This document shows, one piece after another, positions 1 through 8,321 of a stretch of 28,145 nucleotides of DNA (position 1 is its first letter; every line of letters begins with the position of its first letter). The position numbers and the translations under genes were made by a program. This DNA comes from a virus. The notes beneath the pieces were generated by a model, which was given only the letters and a program-made list of their open reading frames with translations, was not told where the DNA came from and did not search any database. The stretch lies in IMG/VR virus record IMGVR_UViG_3300017968_000030, positions 1-28,145 of that record; one strand, written 5' to 3'.

Positions 1-2913
1 CAACCTGTCAAACCAGCGCCTGTCAGTGAGGCAGAACTTGAAACATTGGCTGCGGCTAGAGAGGCTGAGATAGGCACACCGCGTGAGGTGCCATCGCCAT
101 CAGCGGCGCAACTAGAGGCTGGGCTGGTTAAAGGCCCGGTCAACACCCGCTTTTATGATGATGATGGTCTGGCGGCTACAATACAAGCCACAGCAAAAGC
201 CGTGGATGACGGCGCACTCATTGCAATAAAACCAAGAACTATTGGCGAGATTTACGATGCTGCCATAGAGGCTGGCACTCCAAAAGAAAATTTGGACGCT
301 ATATTTGGTGGCCAGCCAATGTCCACCCCCATTGGCAATGATCAACTCAACCAGCGTATGGCCGGCCTCGTTTTGCTTGAAAGGGCAAGCGCGGAAAGGG
401 TTGATGAGTATTTGCGGCTGGCGGCAAGAAATGAACTTGACGATGCCGGCAAGCTAGAGGCCCGGGAAGCTATTGCGCAGCACAATGTTATAATGGCAGA
501 ACTTGCTGGCGCAAAAACTGACATAGCGCGTTCAATGAATGTGTTTAAGGGGATCCAAGGCCAACGCGCTGGTGTGAGCATCAATGAAATGCGTGCCGCG
601 CTTGATAACCTTGGTGGTGACGATCAACTGCGTTTGCTGGCTGAGACATACAACAGCACAAACAGCAAGGCCGCACGCAACGCTTTGCTGCGTAACAGCG
701 TCAGGCGCAAGGCTTATGAATCTATGGTCTATATGGCGCAGTCGGTCATGCTGAACGATTACACCACCCATATGTACAACGCCGCCGGCAACGCACTGAT
801 GCAGTTCTTAGATGTGCCTGAACGTATGGGCGCAGTTGCTGTAGCGCCTTTGCGAAAGGGGCTTGAGGCGCTTGTTGGTAAGGCCAACCCAGATCAATAC
901 TATGGTGCAGATATCTATGCGCGGCTGTCTGGCATTCGCAATGGATTGGTCGATGGTTGGGGCATGATGGGCCGCAAGTTTGTGGAGGCTGGCGCGGCGA
1001 AGGATGCGCCACGCGATCCGCTGCGTGCAGAATATTGGGCGGGTGCGCCTTACAGAATACCGTTCACCAAGCAAATTAGGGAGTTCCCTGATCTTACAGA
1101 CACCGCACTTGGCAAAGCATTTAATGGGATGGGGCTTGTTTACAGCCTGCCATTTAGAGCGCTTGGTGCCGCCGATGAGTTTTTTGCCGGGGTTGCCCAG
1201 CGGGTGCAGTTGCATGAAGAGGCTGCGCGTCTTGGCGGTGAGGTGTTTGACCAAACATTTGCAGATCTGATCGCACGCGGCGCAGAAGAAAAAACGGCTC
1301 ACGCGCAAGCTATAGAAGCTGGCCAACGTGCCGTGCAAAAATTATTGTCTGAGCGCCCGGCAGATGTCGAGGCGTCTGTTCAGGCTTGGCGCAAGCAAGC
1401 CACGTTGCAGGACGATCTCGACAGAGAACTGCCTATGGCTGGCATCTATGCCGGCGCAAACAAACTGATGAACAAATGGTACATCAAGCCGCTTGCGCCG
1501 TTTTCCAAAACCTTAACAAACATTGCCAATGAGGGCGCGGCTAGATCTGGGCCGCTTGCGTTGTTGTCTGCGCGTTTTTGGAGTGACTGGCAAAAGGGTG
1601 GGCGTCATCGTGATCTAGCTATTAGCCGGCTTGCGCTTGGTGGCGCTATGATATGGGCAGGCTATGAGGTAGCAGGGCGGGGCAGGGTCACAGGCGCTGG
1701 CCCCGGCGACACAGGCCAGAGAAACGATTTGAAAAGCAGGGGCTGGCGCGAGTTCTCGCTCCGGGTTGGAAAGGATGAGGTTCCATCCGATCTTGTGTCG
1801 CAGCTTAGAGAAATCATCGGCGAGGAAAATTTTGGTGACGGCACTGGCGAGGACTTTGGCGACAGCTACTTTATCCCGCTCAATCGCCTTGAGCCGGCAA
1901 ACATGCCCTTTTTGATGGGCGCTGCTATTGCTGATGCAGTTAAGTATGACGGCTACGATCCAGATAACACAATGTTTGACACTGCATTTAGCGCTGGTAT
2001 GGCTGGTGTTTCTGAATACGCCACATCTATACCGACAATGCAAACATTCTCAGAGATGATGGCAATTGCCGGATACAGGCAAGAGACAGCCGGCGATCGT
2101 GGCATGAAAATATGGAATGCTTTTGTGAAGCGGTATTCCAGCTTTTACATCAATGCCATCCCGATTGCCGGCATGAGTAACAGCACGATGGCATCGCGCA
2201 TTGAGAGGGCCATTGATCCGACCGTCAGAGATGTCGGCGTGGGTGATGAGTATCATCCGGCATTGGCTGGCTTTGGTGAGGCTATGAATAGATGGCGCTC
2301 TCGCATCCCATACTATTCGACCGGGTTGCCGGCGAAGCTGGACAAGTGGGGCAATGAAATCGGCATGTCAGAAAACTCTGCTTGGATCCCGCTCACCGTA
2401 TCAAAGGGTGAGAGCAATGAGGTGCTTGAGTTTTTGGATGCTATTCAATACTCGCCGCCAGAAGTGCCACGCGCCATTGATGGCGTCAAAATACCATCAG
2501 ATATTAAAAAGCGGTTTGCTGAATTGTACTCAAAACAAATTATGATTGATGGCATGAGCCTCGAAGAGAACATCAAGTCAACTATGGGCGAAATGATGGA
2601 AGAGTACAAAGTGGAAGGCATATATGGCAGTGATGTGCCTATAGGCGACATGCGTTCAATGGTCGCTAACATAGTTGGCCAATACCGCAAGATTGCAAAG
2701 GCGCGAATGTTTGGGGCTATCCAAGAAGATCCGATGAACCCCGGAAGATATGAGTATTCACTGACGCCAGAAGATCTGTCGGATTATGGCCTCGATGATA
2801 TGCGGATTGAGTTCCCTGCATTTGCCGAAATGCTGGCAATTGCAAAAAACAAAAAGAGATACCCAAGGCTGGCGGCTCCAGCTAAACCCACCTTACAAGG
2901 GATCTTGGATTAG
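1..2913 (+). CDS. Large internal virion / ejection protein with polyvalent-protein-associated region, 5' end missing
   Basis: The reading frame is open from the first base, so the protein extends upstream of the window; about 970 C-terminal residues are present, and an internal TTG at 46 is probably not the true start. The region around 720-800 encodes a helix-rich stretch with YTTHMYNAAGNAL, the kind of sequence found in large polyvalent proteins of podoviruses. Around 1480-1900 comes PLAPFSKTLTNIANEG, then a hydrophobic helix (LALGGAMIWAGYEVAG), then GRVTGAGPGD and a GW...FSLRVG segment, another recurring part of these proteins. Family knowledge: such proteins are packaged in the capsid and ejected with the DNA, as T7 gp15/gp16 are. 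Its place directly before the tail fibre gene fits. No lytic transglycosylase motif is visible in this part; one could lie in the missing N-terminus. The family resemblance is fairly clear; the ejection role is inferred. Confidence 0.72.
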   Translation, partial: QPVKPAPVSEAELETLAAAREAEIGTPREVPSPSAAQLEAGLVKGPVNTRFYDDDGLAATIQATAKAVDDGALIAIKPRTIGEIYDAAIEAGTPKENLDAIFGGQPMSTPIGNDQLNQRMAGLVLLERASAERVDEYLRLAARNELDDAGKLEAREAIAQHNVIMAELAGAKTDIARSMNVFKGIQGQRAGVSINEMRAALDNLGGDDQLRLLAETYNSTNSKAARNALLRNSVRRKAYESMVYMAQSVMLNDYTTHMYNAAGNALMQFLDVPERMGAVAVAPLRKGLEALVGKANPDQYYGADIYARLSGIRNGLVDGWGMMGRKFVEAGAAKDAPRDPLRAEYWAGAPYRIPFTKQIREFPDLTDTALGKAFNGMGLVYSLPFRALGAADEFFAGVAQRVQLHEEAARLGGEVFDQTFADLIARGAEEKTAHAQAIEAGQRAVQKLLSERPADVEASVQAWRKQATLQDDLDRELPMAGIYAGANKLMNKWYIKPLAPFSKTLTNIANEGAARSGPLALLSARFWSDWQKGGRHRDLAISRLALGGAMIWAGYEVAGRGRVTGAGPGDTGQRNDLKSRGWREFSLRVGKDEVPSDLVSQLREIIGEENFGDGTGEDFGDSYFIPLNRLEPANMPFLMGAAIADAVKYDGYDPDNTMFDTAFSAGMAGVSEYATSIPTMQTFSEMMAIAGYRQETAGDRGMKIWNAFVKRYSSFYINAIPIAGMSNSTMASRIERAIDPTVRDVGVGDEYHPALAGFGEAMNRWRSRIPYYSTGLPAKLDKWGNEIGMSENSAWIPLTVSKGESNEVLEFLDAIQYSPPEVPRAIDGVKIPSDIKKRFAELYSKQIMIDGMSLEENIKSTMGEMMEEYKVEGIYGSDVPIGDMRSMVANIVGQYRKIAKARMFGAIQEDPMNPGRYEYSLTPEDLSDYGLDDMRIEFPAFAEMLAIAKNKKRYPRLAAPAKPTLQGILD

Positions 2914-2921
2914 TGTATAAT
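2893..2921 (+). promoter_or_regulatory. Candidate sigma70-type promoter for the tail fibre gene
   Basis: A perfect TATAAT lies at 2916-2921, with TTACAA 17 bases upstream at 2893-2898. It falls at the end of the ejection protein gene and in the 33-base gap before the tail fibre. A GAGG ribosome binding site at 2936-2939 sits 7 bases before the ATG at 2947. The -35 box is a weak match, so this is a moderate call. Confidence 0.4.
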
Positions 2922-2946
2922 GCACACAACAAAATGAGGCACAGAG

Positions 2947-5900
2947 ATGGCTGACTACAACATTAATGCAATCACGCGCCGGGTCGTGTTCACTGGTTCA
3001 GCCGGGCTTGGGCCATACGCCTTCACGTTTGAGGTGTTGGACGAGAACGATGTTGCGGTGTATTTCAACACCACGCTGCTGACGCTGACCACAGACTACA
3101 CTGTGACGATCAACGCCAATGGCACCGGCTCAGTGACGATTGTGACCGGCAGTTCTGTACCATCAACGCCAACTGCGTCTGACAGCATCATCATCGTTGG
3201 CGCACGCGACATCGAGCGCGTAACCGACTTTGTGACAGCGGGTGATCTGCTGGCATCCAGCCTCAATGAGCAGCTTGATGCGCTCACCATCTTTGATCAG
3301 CAGCTTGCCGAAGAGAATGCCAGGACGCTGCGTGCGCCTGTTTACGACCCGGCCCTTGTGGCTGATGGCGGCACGCTGGACATGACACTGCCTGCCAAGG
3401 CGGCGCGTGCTGGTAAGTACCTCCAGTTTAACAGCACCACCGGCAACCCAGAGGCCGGGCCTGACAGCACCGATGTGACGGCGTTGGCTGACATCGCCAC
3501 CGATATTGCTACGCTGGCAGACATCGAGGACGGCACCGATGCGACTGATGCCATTCAGACAGTGGCCGGGATCTCAGCCAACGTCACGACAGTCGCTGGC
3601 ATCGCATCAAACGTCAGCACAGTGGCTGGCATCCAAGCGGATGTGACGGCTGTTGCTGGCGATGCCACTGACATCGGAACCGTTGCCACCAACATTGCGT
3701 CTGTCAACACAGTGGCTGGCAACATCAGTGAGGTTGTTGCTGTTGCCAACGATCTGAATGAAGCGGTGTCCGAGGTTGAGACGGTAGCCAACGATCTCAA
3801 TGAGGCGGTATCGGAGATTGAGACGGTTGCGGCCAGCATCGCCAATGTCGATACGGTTGGCACCAACATTGCCAACGTCAACACCGTGGCTGGCAATAAC
3901 GCCAACGTCACAACGGTTGCTGGTATCAGCGCAAACGTCACAACCGTGGCCGGGATCTCTGGCAACGTGACTACGGTTGCTGGCATCAGCGGCGATGTTA
4001 CTACGGTTGCGGCTGATGGCACTGACATCGGCACAGTAGCTGGCGCAATCAGCAATGTTAACACTGTCGCTGGCATCTCAGGCAACGTGACAACCGTTGC
4101 TGGGATTAGCGGCAATGTTACGACAGTTGCGGGGATTAGTTCTGATGTGACGGCTGTCGCAGCAGATGCGACTGACATTGGTACGGTAGCCACTAACCTT
4201 ACTGGCACTGACACCATCGGCACTGTGGCTACCAACATTGCAAACGTAAACTCAGTTGGCGGTTCAATCTCTAATGTCAACACCGTTGCGACTAACATCT
4301 CATCGGTCAACGACTTTGCTGACAAGTATCGTATTGGCGCATCTGACCCAACAGTGGACAACGATGAAGGTGATTTGTTCTACAATACCACCACAGACAC
4401 GTTGAAGGTGTACACTGGTGCTGCTTGGGAGCAGGGTGTAACGGCTGGCTCTGGCTTCTTGCCCACAACTGGCGGCACGATGACAGGCGACATCAATTTC
4501 GGCGACAACGACAAGGCCGTTTTTGGTGCTGGGTCTGACTTGCAGATTTATCACGATAGTGCAAATGCTAATAGTTACATTCAAGATGCTGGGACAGGTC
4601 AGCTAAGATTAGAAGCTGATAGTGTTGCAATTACAAACACTGGACATACAGAATATGTTGCTTTGTTTAATGAAAACGCAGATGTAAAACTTTATTACGA
4701 TGGCTCAGAAAAACTCGCCACCAGTGCCACTGGCGCGGTCATCACCGGAGTGCTGACTGCGGATGGGTTGACTATAAGCACAGACGGTTACAGACAATTA
4801 CTACTTACATATCCTGACGCGTTTACATCAAAGTTACAAATAGGCTTTTCTAACTTTTATGTGCAAGGTTCTGTGACAACCGATGAACTTACTATAGCAA
4901 ACAATTCGAGCGGTCAGACTAAATTTATAAACCAGAGCAAAACATCACTTCTTATTGATAACTCTAACGATGTGTCGCTGTATGATTCAACAGGCACAAC
5001 ACAAGGTTTCTTCTGGGATGCCTCGACACAGCGGCTTGGGCTGGGAACTACGAGTCCCTCCAGTTATGGGCGTCTCGCAGTGATGACACCGACAGCTAAC
5101 TACGGCTTTTTTGGCGTTGACAATTCTGTTGGCGGCGGCGGCGGTATCAACCTTGCGGCTTACTACGGCACAACAAAAATAAGCTACATCGACACTACGT
5201 TGGAAGATGGCACTCCCGCTTCGGAAGACACAAGAATTACGTTTGCTACAATTAACAATGGAACACTGGCTGAAAAAGTCCGCATCACATCGGATGGCTC
5301 GGTGGGCATCGGCACTGCGAGTCCTAGTGATAAGCTACACGTTGAAGGCGACATCCGTGTAAATAATGCGATTGAAAGCCCAAACAACCTCAACCTTGAA
5401 GCTGAAAATGGCGCATTGCGATTTTACACAGGGTCAGGTAGCCCTAGCGAAAGGGCGAGGCTGGATTCGTCAGGGAATTTCTTGCACGGCAAAACATCTG
5501 CAAACTATCGCTCAGATGGAGTGGAACTAAACTCAAACAACAAACTGTACTTATCAAATACCAGCGACAGCTGTTCAAATATGAACCGTGAGGGTACAGA
5601 CGGTACTGTTTTGGCGTTTAGTAAAGCTGGGGCTACGGTTGGAATAATAAGCATCACCACATCCGGCACCACCTACAACACCACCTCCGACCTACGCCTC
5701 AAGGAAAACATCGAACCGCTAGTCGCTACCGACAAGCTGATGGCGATGAACCCAGTGTCGTACAACTGGAAGGCTGACCCTGACGGCCCACGTTCTATGG
5801 GCTTTATTGCACAAGAGATGCAAGAGGTAATGCCAGAGGCCGTGGCTGCTGGCGATGATGAAGATGCGATGATGTCTATGGACTACGGACGCATTACGCC

Positions 5901-5982
5901 GATATTGGTGTCTGCGTTGCAGGATGCACATCGTAAGATTGAACAACTGGAACAGCGTATTGCTGATATGGAGGCTAAATAA
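2947..5982 (+). CDS. Tail fibre protein: T7-type N-terminal domain, decapeptide repeats, S74 chaperone domain
   Basis: 1011 aa, nearly twice the length of T7 gp17 (553 aa). Residues 1 to about 135 resemble the T7 tail fibre N-terminal domain that docks on the tail (AFTFEVLDENDVAVY, then LNEQLDALTIFDQQ). Residues about 203-458 are roughly 25 ten-residue repeats of the type NVTTVAGISG. From about 510 there is a TTGGTMTGDINFG segment and a beta-rich region with YDGSEKLATSATG. The last 98 residues are a Peptidase_S74 intramolecular chaperone domain: SDLRLKENI has the Ser914/Lys919 pair spaced as in the known autocleaving chaperones (Ser911/Lys916 of endosialidase NF). That domain trimerises the fibre and then cuts itself off. 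A coiled coil (KIEQLEQRIADMEA) ends the protein. Codons in the middle part (about 4540-5640) are more AT-rich than in the repeats, suggesting exchange of the receptor-binding part. Confidence 0.92.
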   Translation: MADYNINAITRRVVFTGSAGLGPYAFTFEVLDENDVAVYFNTTLLTLTTDYTVTINANGTGSVTIVTGSSVPSTPTASDSIIIVGARDIERVTDFVTAGDLLASSLNEQLDALTIFDQQLAEENARTLRAPVYDPALVADGGTLDMTLPAKAARAGKYLQFNSTTGNPEAGPDSTDVTALADIATDIATLADIEDGTDATDAIQTVAGISANVTTVAGIASNVSTVAGIQADVTAVAGDATDIGTVATNIASVNTVAGNISEVVAVANDLNEAVSEVETVANDLNEAVSEIETVAASIANVDTVGTNIANVNTVAGNNANVTTVAGISANVTTVAGISGNVTTVAGISGDVTTVAADGTDIGTVAGAISNVNTVAGISGNVTTVAGISGNVTTVAGISSDVTAVAADATDIGTVATNLTGTDTIGTVATNIANVNSVGGSISNVNTVATNISSVNDFADKYRIGASDPTVDNDEGDLFYNTTTDTLKVYTGAAWEQGVTAGSGFLPTTGGTMTGDINFGDNDKAVFGAGSDLQIYHDSANANSYIQDAGTGQLRLEADSVAITNTGHTEYVALFNENADVKLYYDGSEKLATSATGAVITGVLTADGLTISTDGYRQLLLTYPDAFTSKLQIGFSNFYVQGSVTTDELTIANNSSGQTKFINQSKTSLLIDNSNDVSLYDSTGTTQGFFWDASTQRLGLGTTSPSSYGRLAVMTPTANYGFFGVDNSVGGGGGINLAAYYGTTKISYIDTTLEDGTPASEDTRITFATINNGTLAEKVRITSDGSVGIGTASPSDKLHVEGDIRVNNAIESPNNLNLEAENGALRFYTGSGSPSERARLDSSGNFLHGKTSANYRSDGVELNSNNKLYLSNTSDSCSNMNREGTDGTVLAFSKAGATVGIISITTSGTTYNTTSDLRLKENIEPLVATDKLMAMNPVSYNWKADPDGPRSMGFIAQEMQEVMPEAVAAGDDEDAMMSMDYGRITPILVSALQDAHRKIEQLEQRIADMEAK
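3553..4320 (+). repeat. 30-base in-frame repeats in the tail fibre gene (about 25 decapeptide copies)
   Basis: Tandem degenerate 30-base units encode VAGISGNVTT-like decapeptides, with variants such as VATNIANVNT, VAADATDIGT and VANDLNEAVSEVET. The DNA is diverged between copies while the amino-acid pattern holds, so the protein repeat is under selection. Two neighbouring longer units (DLNEAVSEVETVAN, then DLNEAVSEIETVAA) look like a recent local duplication. Such repeats probably form the fibre shaft; the fold is inferred. Confidence 0.9.
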
Positions 5983-6311
5983 TGTCTAGCTTTGGACCTA
6001 ACCATCATGCGGCTGGCTCGTGGGCAAATATAAATGGCGGCACATCCGCATTTAGAGATAGCTTTAATACATCTTCACTGACAGACCACGGCACAGGAGA
6101 TTTTAGCGTAAACTTTTCGACTAACTTCTCAAACGCCCTCCATTCATCAAGTGGGCTGGCAAATCAAAACCAGTCGACAAACTACAATAGAAATGTCTCT
6201 GGCGTAAGCGCACTAAGTTCAAGTTATATAAGAACTAGGTCTTGCTATTCCCCCACAGGAGGGCTTGGAGATTGGGAAAGCATACAGATAATAACCCACG
6301 GTGACATCTAA
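5982..6311 (+). CDS. Small fibre-tip-like protein (AW-N-GT...RDSFN...DxGTGDFxVNF motif)
   Basis: 109 aa; its ATG overlaps the tail fibre stop by one base (TAATG), so it is translationally coupled to the fibre. It contains SWANINGGTSAFRDSFNTSS followed by DHGTGDFSVNFSTNF. I recognise this pattern from the C-terminal ends of tail fibres and from separate small proteins downstream of fibres in marine phages, where the usual form is AWVNFNGTGT...SFNVSSITDNGTGDYTVNF. The rest is rich in Ser, Asn and Gly, as in adhesin tips. The likely role is a separate receptor-binding or tip subunit of the fibre. Role inferred from the motif and the coupling; no enzyme motif is seen. Confidence 0.6.
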   Translation: MSSFGPNHHAAGSWANINGGTSAFRDSFNTSSLTDHGTGDFSVNFSTNFSNALHSSSGLANQNQSTNYNRNVSGVSALSSSYIRTRSCYSPTGGLGDWESIQIITHGDI

Positions 6312-6730
6312 TGCACTTGCTTGGCCGCATAACAAAGGCAAAGCAAAGCCTTCAACCACACCAGACAGAGTATGCTGTTGTGTATGAGGACGTTGATATG
6401 GACTGCTGTGCTGTTATGCACCCTGACCCACACGCTATGTCTGCGCTAATGGCTGGTGGTGTATTCCCGCCTGTCTGGGTTTATTGGGAACTGGCAAAAG
6501 ATGAGGCACAACCTGATTTCAACCGGCACACTAGAGGCTATCTGTTGCACGACACGCCAAGAGAAGGGCCAAAGACAGAACGTGAAGCCCTGTTGTATTT
6601 GATTATGAAGGATGTGCCACAACATATCTGGCGTAACTATGAGACTAGCAACAGCGTCAAGATGAAGATTTGCAAACGTAAACAACTGCCAGACAGAGAG
6701 TTCCGAAACGCTTGGAGAATAGCGGCATGA
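6311..6730 (+). CDS. Fibre-region protein of unknown function, C-terminal DREFRNAW motif
   Basis: 139 aa, starting with a one-base TAATG overlap with the preceding gene. I do not recognise the N-terminal 100 residues, which contain a cluster of Cys and Met (MDCCAVMHPDPHAMSALMAGG) and several aromatic residues. The last residues (LPDREFRNAWRIAA) match the motif near the start of the next protein (SGRHFRNAWAL). In phage fibre-assembly proteins this motif normally precedes an acidic helical segment, which is absent here. It could be a tail fibre chaperone or minor tail protein. The function is not established. Confidence 0.55.
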   Translation: MHLLGRITKAKQSLQPHQTEYAVVYEDVDMDCCAVMHPDPHAMSALMAGGVFPPVWVYWELAKDEAQPDFNRHTRGYLLHDTPREGPKTEREALLYLIMKDVPQHIWRNYETSNSVKMKICKRKQLPDREFRNAWRIAA

Positions 6731-7083
6731 TAACACATATCGTAGATAAAGACGGCAATGAGATTGATGCCGCCAACGCAACGGTGCCAAGCGGTAGGCA
6801 CTTTCGCAATGCTTGGGCTTTGGATGGCACGGTCATTTCTGAGGATTTGACTGCGGCTAAAGCTATTTTTGCTGACAAAGTGCGTGAAGCTAGAGCGCCA
6901 TTGCTTGAGGCTTTGGATGCTGACTACATGAAAGCACTAGAGGCAAATGCAGATACGGCGCAGATTGTAGCCGACAAACAGGCGTTGCGTGATGCGCCTA
7001 CTGCTGGTGACAGCGCAACAACCATCACTGAACTGAAGGCGGCTTGGCCTTCATGCTGTGGCACTAGCCCATACGAGGAGTAG
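6727..7083 (+). CDS. Fibre-associated helical protein (FRNAW ... LEALDADYMKALE type)
   Basis: 118 aa from the ATG at 6727, which overlaps the previous stop as ATGA; a TTG at 6712 would add five residues but is less likely. After an N-terminal ITHIVDKDGNEI segment comes GRHFRNAWALDGTVISEDL, then a helical stretch (ARAPLLEALDADYMKALEAN) and ADKQALRDAP, ending TTITELKAAWP. This arrangement recurs in small proteins beside phage tail fibre genes, especially in alphaproteobacterial phages. They are often annotated as tail proteins or fibre assembly proteins. Membership of that group is clear from the motifs; the molecular role is inferred. Confidence 0.65.
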   Translation: MITHIVDKDGNEIDAANATVPSGRHFRNAWALDGTVISEDLTAAKAIFADKVREARAPLLEALDADYMKALEANADTAQIVADKQALRDAPTAGDSATTITELKAAWPSCCGTSPYEE

Positions 7084-7086
7084 AAA

Positions 7087-7434
7087 ATGGCAAACACATA
7101 TGCTTGGGATTTCCCAACACTTGACACAGCCCCCACCGAAGGTGCTTTGTCAGACGTAATCAAAACTATTCACTGGCGCATAACTGCTGTCAGTGACAGT
7201 GAAACAGACGCTGAAGGCAATGCCTTGTCAACATCAACATACGGCACAGCAAGTGCTGGTGAAGCTAATGCAGATAACTTTGTAGCATTTGACAGTGTTA
7301 CAAAAGACTGGTGCAAAGAAAAGGTGCTGGCTTCATTGGGCAAGACAGAGGCAGAGATGCAAGCGATGCTTGACACAAAGATTAACGAGATGGCAAATCC
7401 ACCTATCGTGGGCAAAGTACCTGCTGGGTGGTAA
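7087..7434 (+). CDS. DUF7936-like small phage protein
   Basis: 115 aa; GGAG lies seven bases before the ATG. The N-terminus (YAWDFPTLDTAPTEGALSDVIKTIHWRITA) follows the pattern of the DUF7936-type proteins of marine phages: a short beta strand, then L(S/T)DVI...HWR. The C-terminus (MANPPIVGKVPAGW) fits these too. They are encoded among fibre and tail genes and have no known activity. The acidic middle (DSETDAEGNAL) resembles a substituent loop. Assigned to the virion or fibre group by position only. Confidence 0.6.
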   Translation: MANTYAWDFPTLDTAPTEGALSDVIKTIHWRITAVSDSETDAEGNALSTSTYGTASAGEANADNFVAFDSVTKDWCKEKVLASLGKTEAEMQAMLDTKINEMANPPIVGKVPAGW

Positions 7435-7437
7435 GCA

Positions 7438-7662
7438 ATGGAAATGTCCGGCCTCATAGATTTGCTCATTGGACTAGTCATTGCTGGCGGTGGCTGGTGG
7501 GTCAACCGTATGGCTGATGAACAAAAGAGGCTGGAGATTTTATTGAACAGAACCCGCGAGGATTACGCCACAAAGTTTGAACTGCGTGAGGATATGCGTG
7601 ACGTTATGGAGGCGTTGAACCGTTTGGATGCCAAGCTAGATAAGCTAATGAGCCGCCAATAA
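7438..7662 (+). CDS. Small membrane protein with C-terminal coiled coil (possible spanin or holin accessory)
   Basis: 74 aa. A hydrophobic segment at about residues 4-22 (LIDLLIGLVIAGGGWWV) is followed by a charged helix with coiled-coil character (EQKRLEILLNRTREDY ... VMEALNRLDAKLDKLMSRQ). One N-terminal membrane segment plus a coiled coil is the layout of inner-membrane spanins, though this is shorter than most, and XhlA-like accessory proteins carry these parts in reverse order. It opens the lysis region that continues to the endolysin and holin. The lysis role is an inference from layout and position. An internal ATG at 7444 is an alternative start. Confidence 0.5.
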   Translation: MEMSGLIDLLIGLVIAGGGWWVNRMADEQKRLEILLNRTREDYATKFELREDMRDVMEALNRLDAKLDKLMSRQ

Positions 7663-7663
7663 T

Positions 7664-7855
7664 GTGGTTCATGCTTTCCTACTTTTTGTGTTCGTGGGTC
7701 TTGCCGAGGACCAACGCCTTGTCAGCAACGACCTCTACTTTCGGAGCCTCGCCGATTGTGTCTGGTACGCTCAGACATTGCACAAACAAGGCTCAACCAT
7801 AACCGCCTACTGCCTGCCGAAGCTGGTGCCGGAAGGAACACGCATTTATGATTGA
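7664..7855 (+). CDS. Small exported or membrane-anchored protein with Cys pair
   Basis: 63 aa with a GTG start directly after the previous stop; no ATG is available in this frame. Residues 1-14 are hydrophobic (VHAFLLFVFVGLA after the start) and could be a signal or anchor. Then comes YFRSLADCVWYAQTL with Cys32 and TAYCLPKLV with Cys50, which could form a disulfide outside the cytoplasm. I recall similar short proteins with an F-x-S-x3-C-x-W-Y-A core in marine phages. The protein encoded at 13464-13688 has the same core. The function is unknown; a role at the envelope is inferred. Confidence 0.5.
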   Translation: MVHAFLLFVFVGLAEDQRLVSNDLYFRSLADCVWYAQTLHKQGSTITAYCLPKLVPEGTRIYD

Positions 7856-8321
7856 TCCTATCTCTGCCGCCGCAACAGCATCAGCCGCCTTCACCACAAT
7901 CCAACGAGGCTTTCAGGTCGCACGGTCTATCGAGGAGATGGCTGGTGATTTGTCACGCTGGATGGGTGCGCTGTCTGACTTAGAACAGGCAGAGAAGGAA
8001 GCCAAGAACCCGCCCATATTTAAGAAGCTGTTTGCTGGACAGTCTGTCGAGGCGCAGGCAATGGAGGCGTTTGCCGCCAAGAACAAGGCCGAAGAGCAAC
8101 GCGCCCAACTGAAGCAGTACATACAATATAGTTACGGCCAAAGCAAATGGGATGAGCTTGTTAAGATGGAAGGCTCTATCCGCAAGCAGAGGCAGGAAAC
8201 TATCTACAAACAGCGCGAGAGACGCCGCAAGTTTTTGGAGATCGTGGCAATCATACTGCTGGTTGTCTCTGGTGTGGGCGGCCTTATACTGCTGGCAATG
8301 TGGCTGAAGGGGATGCAGTAG
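7848..8321 (+). CDS. Helical phage protein with C-terminal membrane anchor
   Basis: 157 aa; the start overlaps the preceding gene by eight bases. The N-terminus (IDPISAAATASAAFTTIQRGF) is an Ala-rich helix, the middle is charged and helical, and residues about 130-152 (LEIVAIILLVVSGVGGLILLAMW) form one clear transmembrane segment, preceded by the very basic KQRERRRK. Proteins of this size with such an N-terminus and a single C-terminal anchor are common near lysis or internal-virion genes of marine podoviruses. It might act in lysis or in DNA entry at the inner membrane. No conserved catalytic motif is visible. Confidence 0.55.
   Translation: MIDPISAAATASAAFTTIQRGFQVARSIEEMAGDLSRWMGALSDLEQAEKEAKNPPIFKKLFAGQSVEAQAMEAFAAKNKAEEQRAQLKQYIQYSYGQSKWDELVKMEGSIRKQRQETIYKQRERRRKFLEIVAIILLVVSGVGGLILLAMWLKGMQ

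Noticed and set aside
3553-4320. CRISPR-like 30-base periodic repeats
   Set aside because: Repeats are contiguous, degenerate and in frame with the fibre protein; no unique spacers and no cas genes.
3555-4361. 268-aa open frame on the minus strand across the fibre repeats
   Set aside because: It is a by-product of the 30-base repeats in the fibre gene; low-complexity Val/Thr/Ala protein, no ribosome site, opposite to a clear gene.
6712-6726. TTG start for the fibre-associated protein
   Set aside because: The ATG at 6727 overlaps the previous stop as ATGA, the usual coupling in this genome.
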